Positions 1 through 7,738 of a DNA stretch of 8,122 nucleotides are shown piece after piece; the first letter of the stretch is position 1, and each line of letters begins with the position of its first letter. Both the position numbers and the translations under genes were made by a program. The stretch is from an uncultured Actinomycetes bacterium (lineage in GTDB: Bacteria; Actinomycetota; Actinomycetes; Nanopelagicales; Nanopelagicaceae): positions 1-8,122 of the forward strand of contig CAIMCU010000127.1 in the NCBI GenBank assembly GCA_903839585.1, in the 5' to 3' direction. The notes beneath the pieces were generated by a model. The model saw only the letters and a list, made by a program, of their open reading frames with translations, was not told where the DNA came from and made no database searches.

Positions 1-461
<461 letters not shown>

Positions 462-477
462 TTAGTTTCGGTCTGGT

Positions 478-1035
478 TTAGTTCTGGTAGTCGGCCTGCC
501 CGCCATCATCGGCGGTAGGAATGCTTTGTGGGCTAAGGGTACGGTCTGAGAGAGCTGTGCTGCCACGCTCAAGTGCGACCAAGCCCGATTGAACGAGTTC
601 AATAACGCCAAATTTCTCAAGCGCTTTGAGCAAATCCTCTAACTTTGATGGCTCCCCTGTCGCCTCTACTGTGACCGAGGTCCCATCTTGATCAACGATT
701 TTGGCTTCATACGTTTCGACAACCGCATCGACATCGAAGCGGTTCTTGTCTGTAGCCGAGATCTTCACAAGGAGAAGTTCGCTTTGAATGGAATCCTCAC
801 TCGTTAGCTCAGCGATATGGATAACGTTAATTAACTTATCGAGCTGGCGAATGACCTGCTCAAGTGCGTGCTTCTGCACATCGATAACTAGGGTAATTCG
901 TGAGATTGCAGAGTTCTCAGTTGGTCCTACAGCCAGAGATTCGATGTTGTAGGCACGACGTGAGAAAAGGCCTGCAACACGTGCAAGTACACCAGGTGAG
1001 TTTTCGACGAGAACTGCGAGTGTGTGTTTACTCAT
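478..1035 (-). CDS. ilvN: Acetolactate (acetohydroxyacid) synthase small regulatory subunit, 185 aa
   Basis: Regulatory partner of IlvB that activates the catalytic subunit and usually confers feedback inhibition by valine. Residues 3-77 form an ACT domain: ENSPGVLARVAGLFSRRAYNIESL at 11-34 contains the turn and the N30-I31 positions that line the valine site in characterised IlvH/IlvN proteins. Residues about 84-157 match the small-subunit C-terminal domain, including VEATGEPSKLEDLL and FGVIELVQSGLVALERG. A polar, probably disordered tail (about 158-185) makes it somewhat longer than the usual 160-175 residues. The ATG at 1035 overlaps the ilvB stop by one base (TAATG), and an AGGAG site lies inside the last ilvB codons, indicating translational coupling and equimolar subunit output. 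The symbol ilvN is used for the actinobacterial operon; ilvH is the synonym. Confidence 0.97.
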   Translation of the reverse strand: MSKHTLAVLVENSPGVLARVAGLFSRRAYNIESLAVGPTENSAISRITLVIDVQKHALEQVIRQLDKLINVIHIAELTSEDSIQSELLLVKISATDKNRFDVDAVVETYEAKIVDQDGTSVTVEATGEPSKLEDLLKALEKFGVIELVQSGLVALERGSTALSDRTLSPQSIPTADDGGQADYQN

Positions 1036-2786
1036 TAGAGCTCCTGTGAATCCCAGTCAGGCGCGGTTTGACGCGCAATTTGAATATCATCATTTGATGC
1101 GCCTGCTGCAACCATTGGCCACACCATCGCATCACGGTGAACACGGAAGTCGACAACTACCGGCTGATCGTTAATCGACATCGCCTTCTCGATTGTCTTA
1201 TCAACATCCTCTGGTCGATCACATGAGAGACCAACGCATCCCATCGCCTCTGCAAGCATTGGGAAGTTTGGAACTCGCTTGGATTCGAGGTTGGTGTTTG
1301 AGTATCGGCTTTCGTAGAAAAGCGTCTGCCATTGGCGAACCATGCCAAGGCTTTCATTGTTAATGATCGCAACCTTGATAGGAATATTGTTGAGCGCACA
1401 TGTTGTGAGCTCCTGATTAGTCATCTGGAAACAACCATCACCATCGATCGCCCACACAGTTGTATCTGGAGCGGCAACCTTTGCGCCCATTGCAGCAGGT
1501 ACTGCATAACCCATTGTTCCAAGTCCACCAGAGTTGAGCCAGGTGCGTGGTTTCTCATAGCTGACAAACTGTGAAGCCCACATCTGATGCTGACCAACGC
1601 CTGCAACGTAGATAGTGTCTGGATCAGAGATCTTTCCGATGCGTTGAATAACAGATTGTGGAGACACTGCACCATCAGGTGGATTGTCGAATCCAAGTGG
1701 GTACTTATCGCGAAGTGAGTTCATCTGGCGAAGCCAAGGTGTTAAATCAGGACGGTTCTTAGCAAGTGCTTTTGTAAGCGCAGGTATCAACGCCTTTATG
1801 GTTACCTTGAGATCGCCGATAATTGGAACATCGGCAAAACGGTTCTTGCTGATCTCTGCAGGATCAATATCTGCATGGATGATCTTTGCATTCTGCGCAA
1901 AGGTTGAAAGCTTTCCAGTTACGCGATCATCAAAGCGCGCACCCAAAGTGATAAGAAGATCAGCCTTCTGAAGGGATGTAACCGCTGCCACGGTGCCATG
2001 CATTCCTGGCATTCCAAGGTGCAACGGATGTGAGCCCGGGAAGGAGCCAAGTGCCATCAAAGTTGTCACAACTGGTGCGCCGAGTAACTCTGCAAGTTCA
2101 AGGAGTTCGCGATGAGCGTTTGCCTTAATGACGCCGCCACCCACGTAGAAAACAGGCTTTGATGATCTGGCAATGAGCGCTGCTGCATCCTCGATAGCTT
2201 GATTAGTTGGAGCGATTTGTGGGTTGTATCCAGCTAGTGAAATCGATGAAGGGAAGTCAAAGGTGGTTTGTGCTTGTAGTGCATCTTTAGATACATCTAC
2301 AAGGACTGGGCCAGGACGACCCGATGTTGCAATATAAAAAGCCTCAGCTATGGCGCGAGGAATGTCATTTGGATTTGTAACAAGGAAGTTGTGCTTAGTA
2401 AATGGCATCGTTATTCCACGGATGTCAGCTTCCTGGAAAGCATCCGTTCCGATGGCCGCCGATGGAACTTGGCCTGTGATTGCAACGAGCGGAACAGAGT
2501 CCATAGCTGCATCTGCCAATGGGGTAACTAAGTTGGTTGCACCTGGACCTGACGTTGCAATACAAACTCCAGCTCGGCCAGTTACCTGGGCGTATCCGGT
2601 TGCAGCATGGCCTGCACCCTGTTCGTGACGAACCAAGATATGGCGAAGCTTTGAATCAAAGAGTGGATCGTAGAGAGGAAGGACTGCGCCACCAGGAATA
2701 CCAAATGCAACTTCTACGCCAGATGCTTCTAAAGATTTGACGAGTGCGCTTGCCCCGCTCATCGACGTACCGTTATATGTTGCCAT
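1035..2786 (-). CDS. ilvB: Acetolactate (acetohydroxyacid) synthase large catalytic subunit, 583 aa
   Basis: Thiamine diphosphate, Mg and FAD enzyme that condenses pyruvate with pyruvate or 2-ketobutyrate, the first common step of Val/Leu/Ile synthesis. The three TPP-enzyme domains are in order: N-terminal PYR domain (about 10-175) with catalytic Glu55 in [14 protein letters not shown] and SGPGATN at 79-85; central FAD/DHS-like domain (about 195-335) with [11 protein letters not shown] at 282-292; C-terminal PP domain (about 375-560) with GDG at 449-451 and NN at 476-477, the ends of the TPP/Mg motif, followed by [16 protein letters not shown]. Length is normal for anabolic AHAS. The ATG at 2786 is preceded by AAGGAAGGGAG at 7 nt, a strong Shine-Dalgarno; an internal ATG eight codons in lacks such support. 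Expression is probably controlled by the attenuating leader at 2841-2931. The subunit pair with ilvN distinguishes it from catabolic AlsS or glyoxylate carboligase. Confidence 0.98.
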   Translation of the reverse strand: MATYNGTSMSGASALVKSLEASGVEVAFGIPGGAVLPLYDPLFDSKLRHILVRHEQGAGHAATGYAQVTGRAGVCIATSGPGATNLVTPLADAAMDSVPLVAITGQVPSAAIGTDAFQEADIRGITMPFTKHNFLVTNPNDIPRAIAEAFYIATSGRPGPVLVDVSKDALQAQTTFDFPSSISLAGYNPQIAPTNQAIEDAAALIARSSKPVFYVGGGVIKANAHRELLELAELLGAPVVTTLMALGSFPGSHPLHLGMPGMHGTVAAVTSLQKADLLITLGARFDDRVTGKLSTFAQNAKIIHADIDPAEISKNRFADVPIIGDLKVTIKALIPALTKALAKNRPDLTPWLRQMNSLRDKYPLGFDNPPDGAVSPQSVIQRIGKISDPDTIYVAGVGQHQMWASQFVSYEKPRTWLNSGGLGTMGYAVPAAMGAKVAAPDTTVWAIDGDGCFQMTNQELTTCALNNIPIKVAIINNESLGMVRQWQTLFYESRYSNTNLESKRVPNFPMLAEAMGCVGLSCDRPEDVDKTIEKAMSINDQPVVVDFRVHRDAMVWPMVAAGASNDDIQIARQTAPDWDSQEL

Positions 2787-2840
2787 TTATCTACTCCCTT
2801 CCTTCTTAGTCCTTCTCGTACGAGTTTTGCTTATTAAAGT

Positions 2841-2866
2841 AAAAAACCCTCAGTGATGACTGAGGG
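2841..2866 (-). terminator. Intrinsic terminator / attenuator in the ilvB leader
   Basis: On the minus strand CCCTCAGT, loop CATC, ACTGAGGG is a perfect 8-bp stem with a 4-nt loop followed directly by six T residues (2846-2841). This is a textbook Rho-independent terminator. It lies 54 nt before the ilvB start and about 90 nt after the presumed transcription start, in the sense direction. It does not sit after a full-length gene but after a 12-codon ORF rich in branched-chain amino acid codons, so it most likely acts as a regulated attenuator, not a constitutive end. Confidence 0.85.
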
Positions 2867-2893
2867 CGCGAGATCGAAGTTCGATCGTCGCGC
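2866..2893 (-). promoter_or_regulatory. Leader hairpin between the leader peptide stop codon and the terminator
   Basis: Minus-strand GCGCGA-C-GATCGAA ... TTCGATC-TCGCGC can form an outer 6-bp GC-rich stem and an inner 5-6 bp stem separated by a single unpaired C, with a 3-5 nt loop. Its first base is the last base of the leader peptide TAG codon and its last base is the first base of the terminator stem. In attenuators this position corresponds to the pause or protector hairpin. A ribosome on the last leader codons or the stop would cover its 5' arm, coupling its folding to leader translation. Confidence 0.65.
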
Positions 2894-2931
2894 TAGGAAA
2901 TCACCACCACTAGGGTTGAGTTCGATTGCAT
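2893..2931 (-). CDS. ilvB leader peptide, 12 aa (MQSNSTLVVVIS)
   Basis: A short ORF begins at ATG 2931 and ends at TAG 2893, just upstream of the hairpin and terminator that precede ilvB. Its codons run ATG CAA TCG AAC TCA ACC CTA GTG GTG GTG ATT TCC TAG, so five consecutive residues, Leu-Val-Val-Val-Ile, are the end products of the pathway encoded downstream. This is the signature of a cis-acting attenuation peptide whose ribosome stalls when charged Leu-, Val- or Ile-tRNA is scarce. Comparable leader peptides are known upstream of ilvB in Corynebacterium glutamicum and other actinobacteria. No Shine-Dalgarno precedes the ATG; a -10-like AAGAAT ends 6 nt before it, suggesting leaderless translation from a transcript beginning at or near the ATG. 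The product itself probably has no other function. Confidence 0.8.
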   Translation of the reverse strand: MQSNSTLVVVIS

Positions 2932-2937
2932 GGGCTT

Positions 2938-2966
2938 ATTCTTATATATGAGCTGCAATTGGTCAA
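2938..2966 (-). promoter_or_regulatory. Probable ilvB promoter
   Basis: On the minus strand TTGACC (2966-2961, five of six matches to TTGACA) is followed after 17 nt by AAGAAT (2943-2938, four of six matches to TATAAT); TAAGAA one base earlier is an alternative -10. The start codon of the leader peptide is 6 nt downstream of AAGAAT, so transcription is predicted to start at or next to that ATG. Confidence 0.55.
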
Positions 2967-2969
2967 TAC

Positions 2970-2989
2970 TTTGAGACGAGCATCTCAAA
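2970..2989. repeat. Perfect 7-bp inverted repeat just upstream of the ilvB -35 box
   Basis: TTTGAGA (2970-2976), a 6-nt spacer CGAGCA, then TCTCAAA (2983-2989). It lies three bases beyond the -35 TTGACC and 10 nt after the ilvD stop codon. It could be a weak ilvD transcript-end hairpin (but no T-run follows on the minus strand) or an operator for the ilvB promoter. The sequence alone does not decide. Confidence 0.4.
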
Positions 2990-2999
2990 TAGTGGCCAC

Positions 3000-4673
3000 T
3001 TAATCGCAGACAGCGCCCTTTGAGGCTGAGCCAACTAGCTTTGAATACTTATGAAGAACGCCTCGTGTGTACTTATGGGAGAGAGGCTTCCAGCCGACCT
3101 TGCGCTTTTCGAGCTCGGCCGCATCGACCAATAAATCCAAGGTGCGGTTGGTGATATCAATTTTTACTCGATCGCCATCCTTTATAAATGCGATCGGTCC
3201 ACCGTCGACAGCCTCAGGTGAAACGTGACCAACACATAAACCAGTTGATCCCCCTGAGAAACGACCATCTGTGAGAAGAAGTGTTGACTTACCTAAACCT
3301 GCACCTTTTATTGCACCGGTAATCATGAGCATCTCGCGCATTCCCGGTCCACCCTTTGGACCTTCATAGCGAATAACAACTACATCCCCGGCTTGGATAG
3401 TTCCATTTTCAAGTGCATCCATGGCTGCCTGTTCGCGCTCAAATACTCTGGCTGGACCTTCAAAGGATTCGATTCCGATTCCTGCTGTCTTACAGACGGC
3501 GCCTTCTGGTGCAAGAGATCCGGCAAGAATAGAGATTCCAATATCAGTTGATAGTGGCGCAGATGACGGGTGGAGAACATCGCCATCTGCAATAGGTGGA
3601 TTGATGTCAGCTAAGTTCTCAGCCATTGTCTTTCCGGTAACTGTAAGAGTGTCACCATGCAGGTAACCAGCATCAAGCAAAATCTTTAGAACTACTGGGA
3701 TTCCGCCGACTCGATCAACATCGCTCATGACGTACTTACCAAAGGGCTTTAGATCGCCGAGTAATGGAACCTTTGAGCCAATACGGTGGAAATCATCAAG
3801 TGTGAGATCGACATCTGCTTCATGAGCTATCGCAAGAAGGTGCAGCACCGCGTTGGTTGATCCACCGAGTGCCATCAAAACTGTAATTGCGTTTTCAAAA
3901 GCCTTCTTAGTAAGAATTTGACGGGTTGTGATACCAAGACGAATTAAGTTAACGACCGCTTCTCCCGACTTAATCGCAAATGTATCGCGTCGGCGATCAA
4001 CGGCAGGAGGTGCAGCCGATCCTGGCAGAGAGAGTCCTAGCGCTTCACCGATGGCGGCCATCGTGTTTGCTGTGTACATGCCACCACATGCGCCTTCACC
4101 TGGACAGATTGCTCGTTCAATTTCATCTACGCGCTCTTTTGTAATCAAGCCTCGGGCGCATGCTCCAACAGCCTCAAAGGCATCGATAATTGTTACATCT
4201 TTTCCATCAACCTGACCTGGCAAGGTTGAGCCTGCATAGACAAAAACACTTGCAACATCTAAACGTGCTGCAGCCATCATCATTCCTGGAAGAGATTTAT
4301 CGCAACCAGCAAAGGTCACCATTCCATCAAAGCGTTCAGCGTTCATTACCGTTTCAACAGAGTCTGCTATCACCTCACGAGAGACAAGTGAGAAGTGCAT
4401 GCCCTCATGGCCCCTTGAGATTCCATCGGAGACGGAGATTGTGCCAAACTGCATTGGGAATCCACCTGCAGCAAAGACGCCCTCTTTAGAGGCTTTGGCT
4501 AAACGATCAAGTGACATATTGCATGGAGTAATTTCATTCCACGATGATGCGATGCCAATCTGTGGCTTTACCCAGTCTTCATCACCCATTCCAACTGCGC
4601 GCAACATTCCGCGAGCAGGTGCTCGTTCAAGTCCATCTGTTACAACACCAGAACGTGGCTTCATCTGCGACAT
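3000..4673 (-). CDS. ilvD: Dihydroxy-acid dehydratase, 557 aa
   Basis: Iron-sulfur dehydratase that converts 2,3-dihydroxyisovalerate and 2,3-dihydroxy-3-methylvalerate to the 2-keto acids, the third common step of Val/Ile synthesis; cytoplasmic. The ILVD/EDD fold covers the whole protein. The three expected cluster cysteines are present: Cys51 in ITPCN, Cys124 in GCDKSLPG and Cys196 in [12 protein letters not shown], the pattern of [2Fe-2S] DHADs such as that of Mycobacterium tuberculosis. Asp83 (SVSDGI), Asp125 and Glu448 are likely Mg ligands and Ser473 in [10 protein letters not shown] is the proposed catalytic base. Length 557 is normal and argues for DHAD and not the longer phosphogluconate dehydratase Edd. 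ATG 4673 has no Shine-Dalgarno but a -10 TAGACT 7 nt upstream, so it is probably leaderless. An in-frame ATG three codons in (residue 4) is the only close alternative. It lies upstream of ilvB on the same strand, separated by the ilvB control region. Confidence 0.97.
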   Translation of the reverse strand: MSQMKPRSGVVTDGLERAPARGMLRAVGMGDEDWVKPQIGIASSWNEITPCNMSLDRLAKASKEGVFAAGGFPMQFGTISVSDGISRGHEGMHFSLVSREVIADSVETVMNAERFDGMVTFAGCDKSLPGMMMAAARLDVASVFVYAGSTLPGQVDGKDVTIIDAFEAVGACARGLITKERVDEIERAICPGEGACGGMYTANTMAAIGEALGLSLPGSAAPPAVDRRRDTFAIKSGEAVVNLIRLGITTRQILTKKAFENAITVLMALGGSTNAVLHLLAIAHEADVDLTLDDFHRIGSKVPLLGDLKPFGKYVMSDVDRVGGIPVVLKILLDAGYLHGDTLTVTGKTMAENLADINPPIADGDVLHPSSAPLSTDIGISILAGSLAPEGAVCKTAGIGIESFEGPARVFEREQAAMDALENGTIQAGDVVVIRYEGPKGGPGMREMLMITGAIKGAGLGKSTLLLTDGRFSGGSTGLCVGHVSPEAVDGGPIAFIKDGDRVKIDITNRTLDLLVDAAELEKRKVGWKPLSHKYTRGVLHKYSKLVGSASKGAVCD

Positions 4674-4680
4674 GGGGGTA

Positions 4681-4693
4681 AGTCTAATAGACT
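4681..4693. repeat. 13-bp perfect inverted repeat AGTCTAATAGACT in the ilvD / MFS divergent region
   Basis: Two 6-bp half-sites AGTCTA and TAGACT flank a single A. The left half overlaps the predicted ilvD -10 exactly. The element could be an operator bound by a dimeric repressor or simply a chance consequence of symmetrical -10-like sequences on both strands. Confidence 0.4.
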
Positions 4694-4710
4694 GCCCTTA
4701 TTCCAACCAA
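4681..4710 (-). promoter_or_regulatory. Probable ilvD promoter giving a leaderless mRNA
   Basis: Minus-strand TTGGTT (4710-4705) is followed after 18 nt by TAGACT (4686-4681), a TAnnnT-type -10. The ilvD ATG lies 7 nt beyond the -10, leaving no room for a Shine-Dalgarno. None is seen: the bases directly before ATG are TTACCCCC. This fits the leaderless transcripts common in actinobacteria. Confidence 0.5.
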
Positions 4711-4740
4711 TCCATACGTGATGGCATAAAGCGCCGTCAA

Positions 4741-4747
4741 AAGGGAG
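4741..4747 (+). promoter_or_regulatory. Ribosome binding site of the MFS gene (supports a GTG start)
   Basis: AAGGGAG is followed by TTTCTT and then GTG at 4754-4756. The strong site at 6-nt spacing supports GTG as the start; no ATG occurs nearby in frame. Confidence 0.7.
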
Positions 4748-4753
4748 TTTCTT

Positions 4754-6217
4754 GTGTCAAATAAGCCTGCAGTCGACGGCCTCGATCCAACGAGATGGAG
4801 AACGCTTCTTGTCGTTGCAATCTCGCAGCTCATGATTGTTCTCGATAGCTCGATCATGAATATTGCAATTCCAAGCGCAAAGGTAGAGCTTGGGATCTCC
4901 GATGCTAATCAACAATGGGTAATCACTGCATACACACTTGCTTTTGGTTCACTGCTCTTGCTCGGTGGTCGCATCGGTGACTTTATGGGCCGCAAGAAGA
5001 TTTTTATAATTGGTCTTATTGGATTTGCTGCTGCATCAGCACTTGGCGGAATCGCTTCTAATCAAGGGTTGCTCTTTGCATCAAGAGCGCTACAAGGCGT
5101 ATTTGGAGCTCTCCTTGCACCTGCTGCTCTAGCGATTATCTCCGTAACCTTTACCGTTCCTAAGGAGCGCGCTAAAGCTTTCGGTGTGATCGGTGCGATC
5201 TCAGGTGGCGGCGCAGCTATTGGATTAATTCTCGGTGGAACACTGACTGAGTACTTCTCATGGCGCTGGTGCTTAGGTGTAAATACACCGATCGCAATCG
5301 TTGCAGCTCTACTTGCTCTGGCCTACGTCCGTGAGTCCCGCGCAGATGGTGACCGTCACTACGACATTCCAGGTGTCATTACAGCCACTGCCGGTCTGTT
5401 TTCACTTACTTATGGATTCAATGAAGCGGCAATAAAGGGGTGGTCATCAAATACGACTATCTCATTCCTGGTTGCGGCAGTAGTTCTCCTGGTGATCTTC
5501 GTAGTCATCGAGAAGAAGGTTGCAAATCCATTGATGCCACTTCGTGTTGTCACAGAGCGCAACCGCGCAGGTTCATACCTTGGATCACTTGTTGTCGGCG
5601 CAGGGCTCTTCTCAATGTTCCTATTCCTTGGTCTCTACCTTCAGGTTATTCTCGGTTACAGTCCATTGAAATCTGGTTTTGCATTCCTACCCTTTACCGG
5701 TGGAATCATCATCTTCGCCGGAATTGCATCCCAATTACTACCAAAGTTTGGTCCGAAGCCACTCATGGTTCCTGGTTTGTTGGCTGCAGCTGCAGGGTTG
5801 CTATTCCTAACTCGCATTACACCAGAGACTTCGTACACAACTCACGTGCTACCGGCATTGTTCATAATTTCTAGCGGTATGGCGCTTGTGTTTATCCCAC
5901 TTACATCTACATCACTTCATGCCGTCTCATCGCATGACACTGGCGTAGCTAGTGCGATGCTAAATACAAGTCAGCAGATCGGTGGATCACTTGGAACGGC
6001 TCTGCTTAATACAGTTGCAGCAACGGCAGCAACAACATTTGCTACCGCCAATACCCAACTCGGAGAAATGGTTCAACCCTTTGCGTTGACCCATGGATTT
6101 ACGGTTGCCTTTAAGTTCAGCGCAGGTCTCTTGGTAGTTGGTGCGATCGTGCTCTTCTTCTTCATCAACATTGGGAAAGACTCTCTCGTTGAAACAGAGA
6201 GTGCTGGACTGCATTAA
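4754..6217 (+). CDS. MFS transporter, DHA2 (EmrB/QacA-like) 14-helix family, 487 aa
   Basis: Inner-membrane proton-coupled exporter of the drug:H+ antiporter-2 type; the substrate cannot be told from sequence. Helices 1-2 flank the DHA2 signature LDSSIMNIAIP (30-40), followed by MFS motif A GGRIGDFMGRKK (71-82) in the first cytoplasmic loop and motif-B-like RALQGVFGAL (111-120). Motif C at about 149-163 reads ISGGGAAIGLILGGT, without the usual Pro, a variant I recall from other actinobacterial DHA2 members. Hydrophobic segments continue to about 472, consistent with 14 helices, with a short polar C-tail. The GTG start at 4754 is preceded by AAGGGAG at 6 nt. The gene is divergent from ilvD across 80 bp and convergent with gatB (12 nt between the stop codons), so it is its own transcription unit. 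Only a poor promoter (CATAAA at 4725-4730) is visible. No adjacent regulator gene is present. Confidence 0.9.
   Translation: MSNKPAVDGLDPTRWRTLLVVAISQLMIVLDSSIMNIAIPSAKVELGISDANQQWVITAYTLAFGSLLLLGGRIGDFMGRKKIFIIGLIGFAAASALGGIASNQGLLFASRALQGVFGALLAPAALAIISVTFTVPKERAKAFGVIGAISGGGAAIGLILGGTLTEYFSWRWCLGVNTPIAIVAALLALAYVRESRADGDRHYDIPGVITATAGLFSLTYGFNEAAIKGWSSNTTISFLVAAVVLLVIFVVIEKKVANPLMPLRVVTERNRAGSYLGSLVVGAGLFSMFLFLGLYLQVILGYSPLKSGFAFLPFTGGIIIFAGIASQLLPKFGPKPLMVPGLLAAAAGLLFLTRITPETSYTTHVLPALFIISSGMALVFIPLTSTSLHAVSSHDTGVASAMLNTSQQIGGSLGTALLNTVAATAATTFATANTQLGEMVQPFALTHGFTVAFKFSAGLLVVGAIVLFFFINIGKDSLVETESAGLH
6180..6202 (-). terminator. Weak candidate terminator hairpin downstream of gatB
   Basis: ACTCTCT, a 9-nt loop, then AGAGAGT form a perfect 7-bp stem inside the last MFS codons. 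In the minus direction it begins 27 nt past the gatB stop and is followed by CTTTCCC, a poor U-tract. It could help end gatAB transcription, but the loop is large and the tail is weak. Confidence 0.25.
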
Positions 6218-6233
6218 TCTCTAGCTGGATTAA
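6214..6233. repeat. Inverted repeat bridging the convergent MFS and gatB stop codons
   Basis: TTAATC (6214-6219), 8-nt loop TCTAGCTG, GATTAA (6228-6233). Each arm contains the TAA stop of one of the two convergent genes. The stem has only one G-C pair and no T-run follows, so it is at most a weak bidirectional end signal. Confidence 0.35.
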
Positions 6234-7738
6234 GCCTCAGTTTGACCTAAGTGGCCAAGTAGAAGCTCGCGAACCTTCGCAGCATCTGCTTGGCCTTTAG
6301 TATCTTTCATAACCGCGCCAATTAATGCACCCGCAGCTGGAAGGTGACCGTTTCGAACCTTTTCAGCCGTCTCTGGCTGTGCAGCACAAGCACGTTCAAT
6401 CGCAGCGATGAGTTCTCCATCATTATCAACAACCTTAATTCCACGCTTTGATACAACCTCTGCTGCAGTGCCCTCTCCCCCAATAATTCCTTCAATTACC
6501 TGGCGAGCAAGTTTGTCGGTGAGCTCTCCCGATGCAATCAGCGATACAACATCAGCGACATCACCAGGTTTAATTGGTAGATCTGTAATTGCAACCTCTT
6601 TCTCATTTGCAATTCGTGAGATCTCCCCAAGCCACCATGTACGAGCCTTTGTTGGATCAGAGCCAAGAAGAACCGTTGCTTCAACGATATCGAGAACATC
6701 GGCGTTAATCATCGCCTCCATCTCCTTATCTGGAACTGCCCATTCATCCTTCAAACGTTTGCGACGAATAGATGGACGCTCAGGAAGCGTTGCGCGAAGC
6801 TTTTCAATCCACCCTGCATCAGGTGCTACGGGAATCAAATCAGGCTCTGGAAAGTAGCGGTAATCCTCAGCCTGCTCCTTTGAACGACCAGAACGTGTAA
6901 GTCCTGTGTCCTCTTGGAAGTGACGGGTTTCCTGCTTTACCTTTTTTCCATCGTTGAGAAGCTCTGCATGACGGATCATCTCTCCGCGGACAGCACGCTC
7001 CACCGAACGAAGTGAGTTCACATTCTTTGTTTCAGATCGAGTGCCAAGGATTCCTGAACCGTTAGGTGAGAGTGAGACGTTTGCATCGCAGCGCAATGAG
7101 CCCTGCTCCATCTTCACATCTGAAACACCAAGGCCTCGAAGAATGTCTCGTAGCTCTGCGACGTATGCGCGTGCGACTTCTGGTGCGTACTTTCCAGTGT
7201 TGGGAACCATTTTGGTAACGATCTCTACCAATGGAATACCAGCACGGTTGTAATCAAGGAGTGAGTACTCGGCGCCATGAATACGTCCAGTTGCGCCACC
7301 TACGTGAAGAGACTTACCCGTGTCCTCTTCCATATGTACACGCTCAATCTCAACGCGAAACTGCTTGGGGCCTTCATCGGTGTCAATCTCAACATCGACG
7401 TATCCATCGATACAGATTGGTTCGTCGTACTGTGAGATTTGAAAGTTTTTGGGCATATCTGGGTAGAAGTAGTTCTTACGGGCAAAACGGCTAAAAGGTG
7501 CAATAGAACAGTTCAGTGCAAGACCTATCTTGATTGTTGACTCAATCGCCTTCTCATTGACAACTGGAAGTGCGCCAGGCAAAGCCAAGCAAACTGGGCA
7601 GGTCTGTGTATTTGGCTCTGCGCCAAATGTTGTTGCACATGAGCAGAACATCTTTGAGTTTGTATTGAGCTCAACATGCACCTCAAGGCCCAGTGTTGGC
7701 TCGTACTTGGCGATCACATCATCATAGGTAAGTGCCAT
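6230..7738 (-). CDS. gatB: Asp-tRNA(Asn)/Glu-tRNA(Gln) amidotransferase subunit B, 502 aa
   Basis: tRNA-binding and kinase/transamidase subunit of GatCAB, which converts misacylated Glu-tRNA(Gln) (and/or Asp-tRNA(Asn)) to the amide form using ammonia released by GatA. The GatB/GatE catalytic cradle domain covers about 13-300: [11 protein letters not shown] (17-27), the zinc-site cysteines 32, 34, 47 and 50 (FCSC...CPVC), [20 protein letters not shown] (88-107) and the family signature [15 protein letters not shown] (161-175). The C-terminal helical plus YqeY-like tRNA-binding domain spans about 350-500, ending in the typical [30 protein letters not shown] region. Length is normal (about 475-505). 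ATG 7738 directly abuts the gatA stop (TAA then ATG, no gap), with a G-rich AGGGGGT about 9 nt upstream inside gatA, so the two are translationally coupled. The canonical bacterial gatCAB order suggests gatC lies beyond the right edge. Confidence 0.98.
   Translation of the reverse strand: MALTYDDVIAKYEPTLGLEVHVELNTNSKMFCSCATTFGAEPNTQTCPVCLALPGALPVVNEKAIESTIKIGLALNCSIAPFSRFARKNYFYPDMPKNFQISQYDEPICIDGYVDVEIDTDEGPKQFRVEIERVHMEEDTGKSLHVGGATGRIHGAEYSLLDYNRAGIPLVEIVTKMVPNTGKYAPEVARAYVAELRDILRGLGVSDVKMEQGSLRCDANVSLSPNGSGILGTRSETKNVNSLRSVERAVRGEMIRHAELLNDGKKVKQETRHFQEDTGLTRSGRSKEQAEDYRYFPEPDLIPVAPDAGWIEKLRATLPERPSIRRKRLKDEWAVPDKEMEAMINADVLDIVEATVLLGSDPTKARTWWLGEISRIANEKEVAITDLPIKPGDVADVVSLIASGELTDKLARQVIEGIIGGEGTAAEVVSKRGIKVVDNDGELIAAIERACAAQPETAEKVRNGHLPAAGALIGAVMKDTKGQADAAKVRELLLGHLGQTEA

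Noticed and set aside
2841..2866. The hairpin plus T-run as a simple terminator of ilvD
   Set aside because: It lies more than 130 nt beyond the ilvD stop and downstream of a promoter and a BCAA-rich leader ORF, so an attenuator of ilvB is the better reading, although it may also stop any ilvD read-through.
2902..2910. GTG-GTG-GTG triplet repeat (minus strand) as a microsatellite
   Set aside because: It is explained as three consecutive valine codons of the leader peptide.
4399..4764. 121-aa open frame on the plus strand across the ilvD 5' end and promoter
   Set aside because: It is antisense to the well-supported ilvD coding sequence and its promoter, has no family resemblance, and runs over the MFS start. 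It is a shadow frame.
5440..5874. 144-aa plus-strand open frame in another phase of the MFS gene
   Set aside because: The composition (Cys-, Arg- and His-rich, no helices) is that of an out-of-frame reading; the transporter frame is continuous through it.
6408..6857. 149-aa plus-strand open frame inside gatB
   Set aside because: Ser/Thr/Arg-rich translation typical of an antisense shadow; the minus-strand frame is clearly GatB with intact domain motifs.
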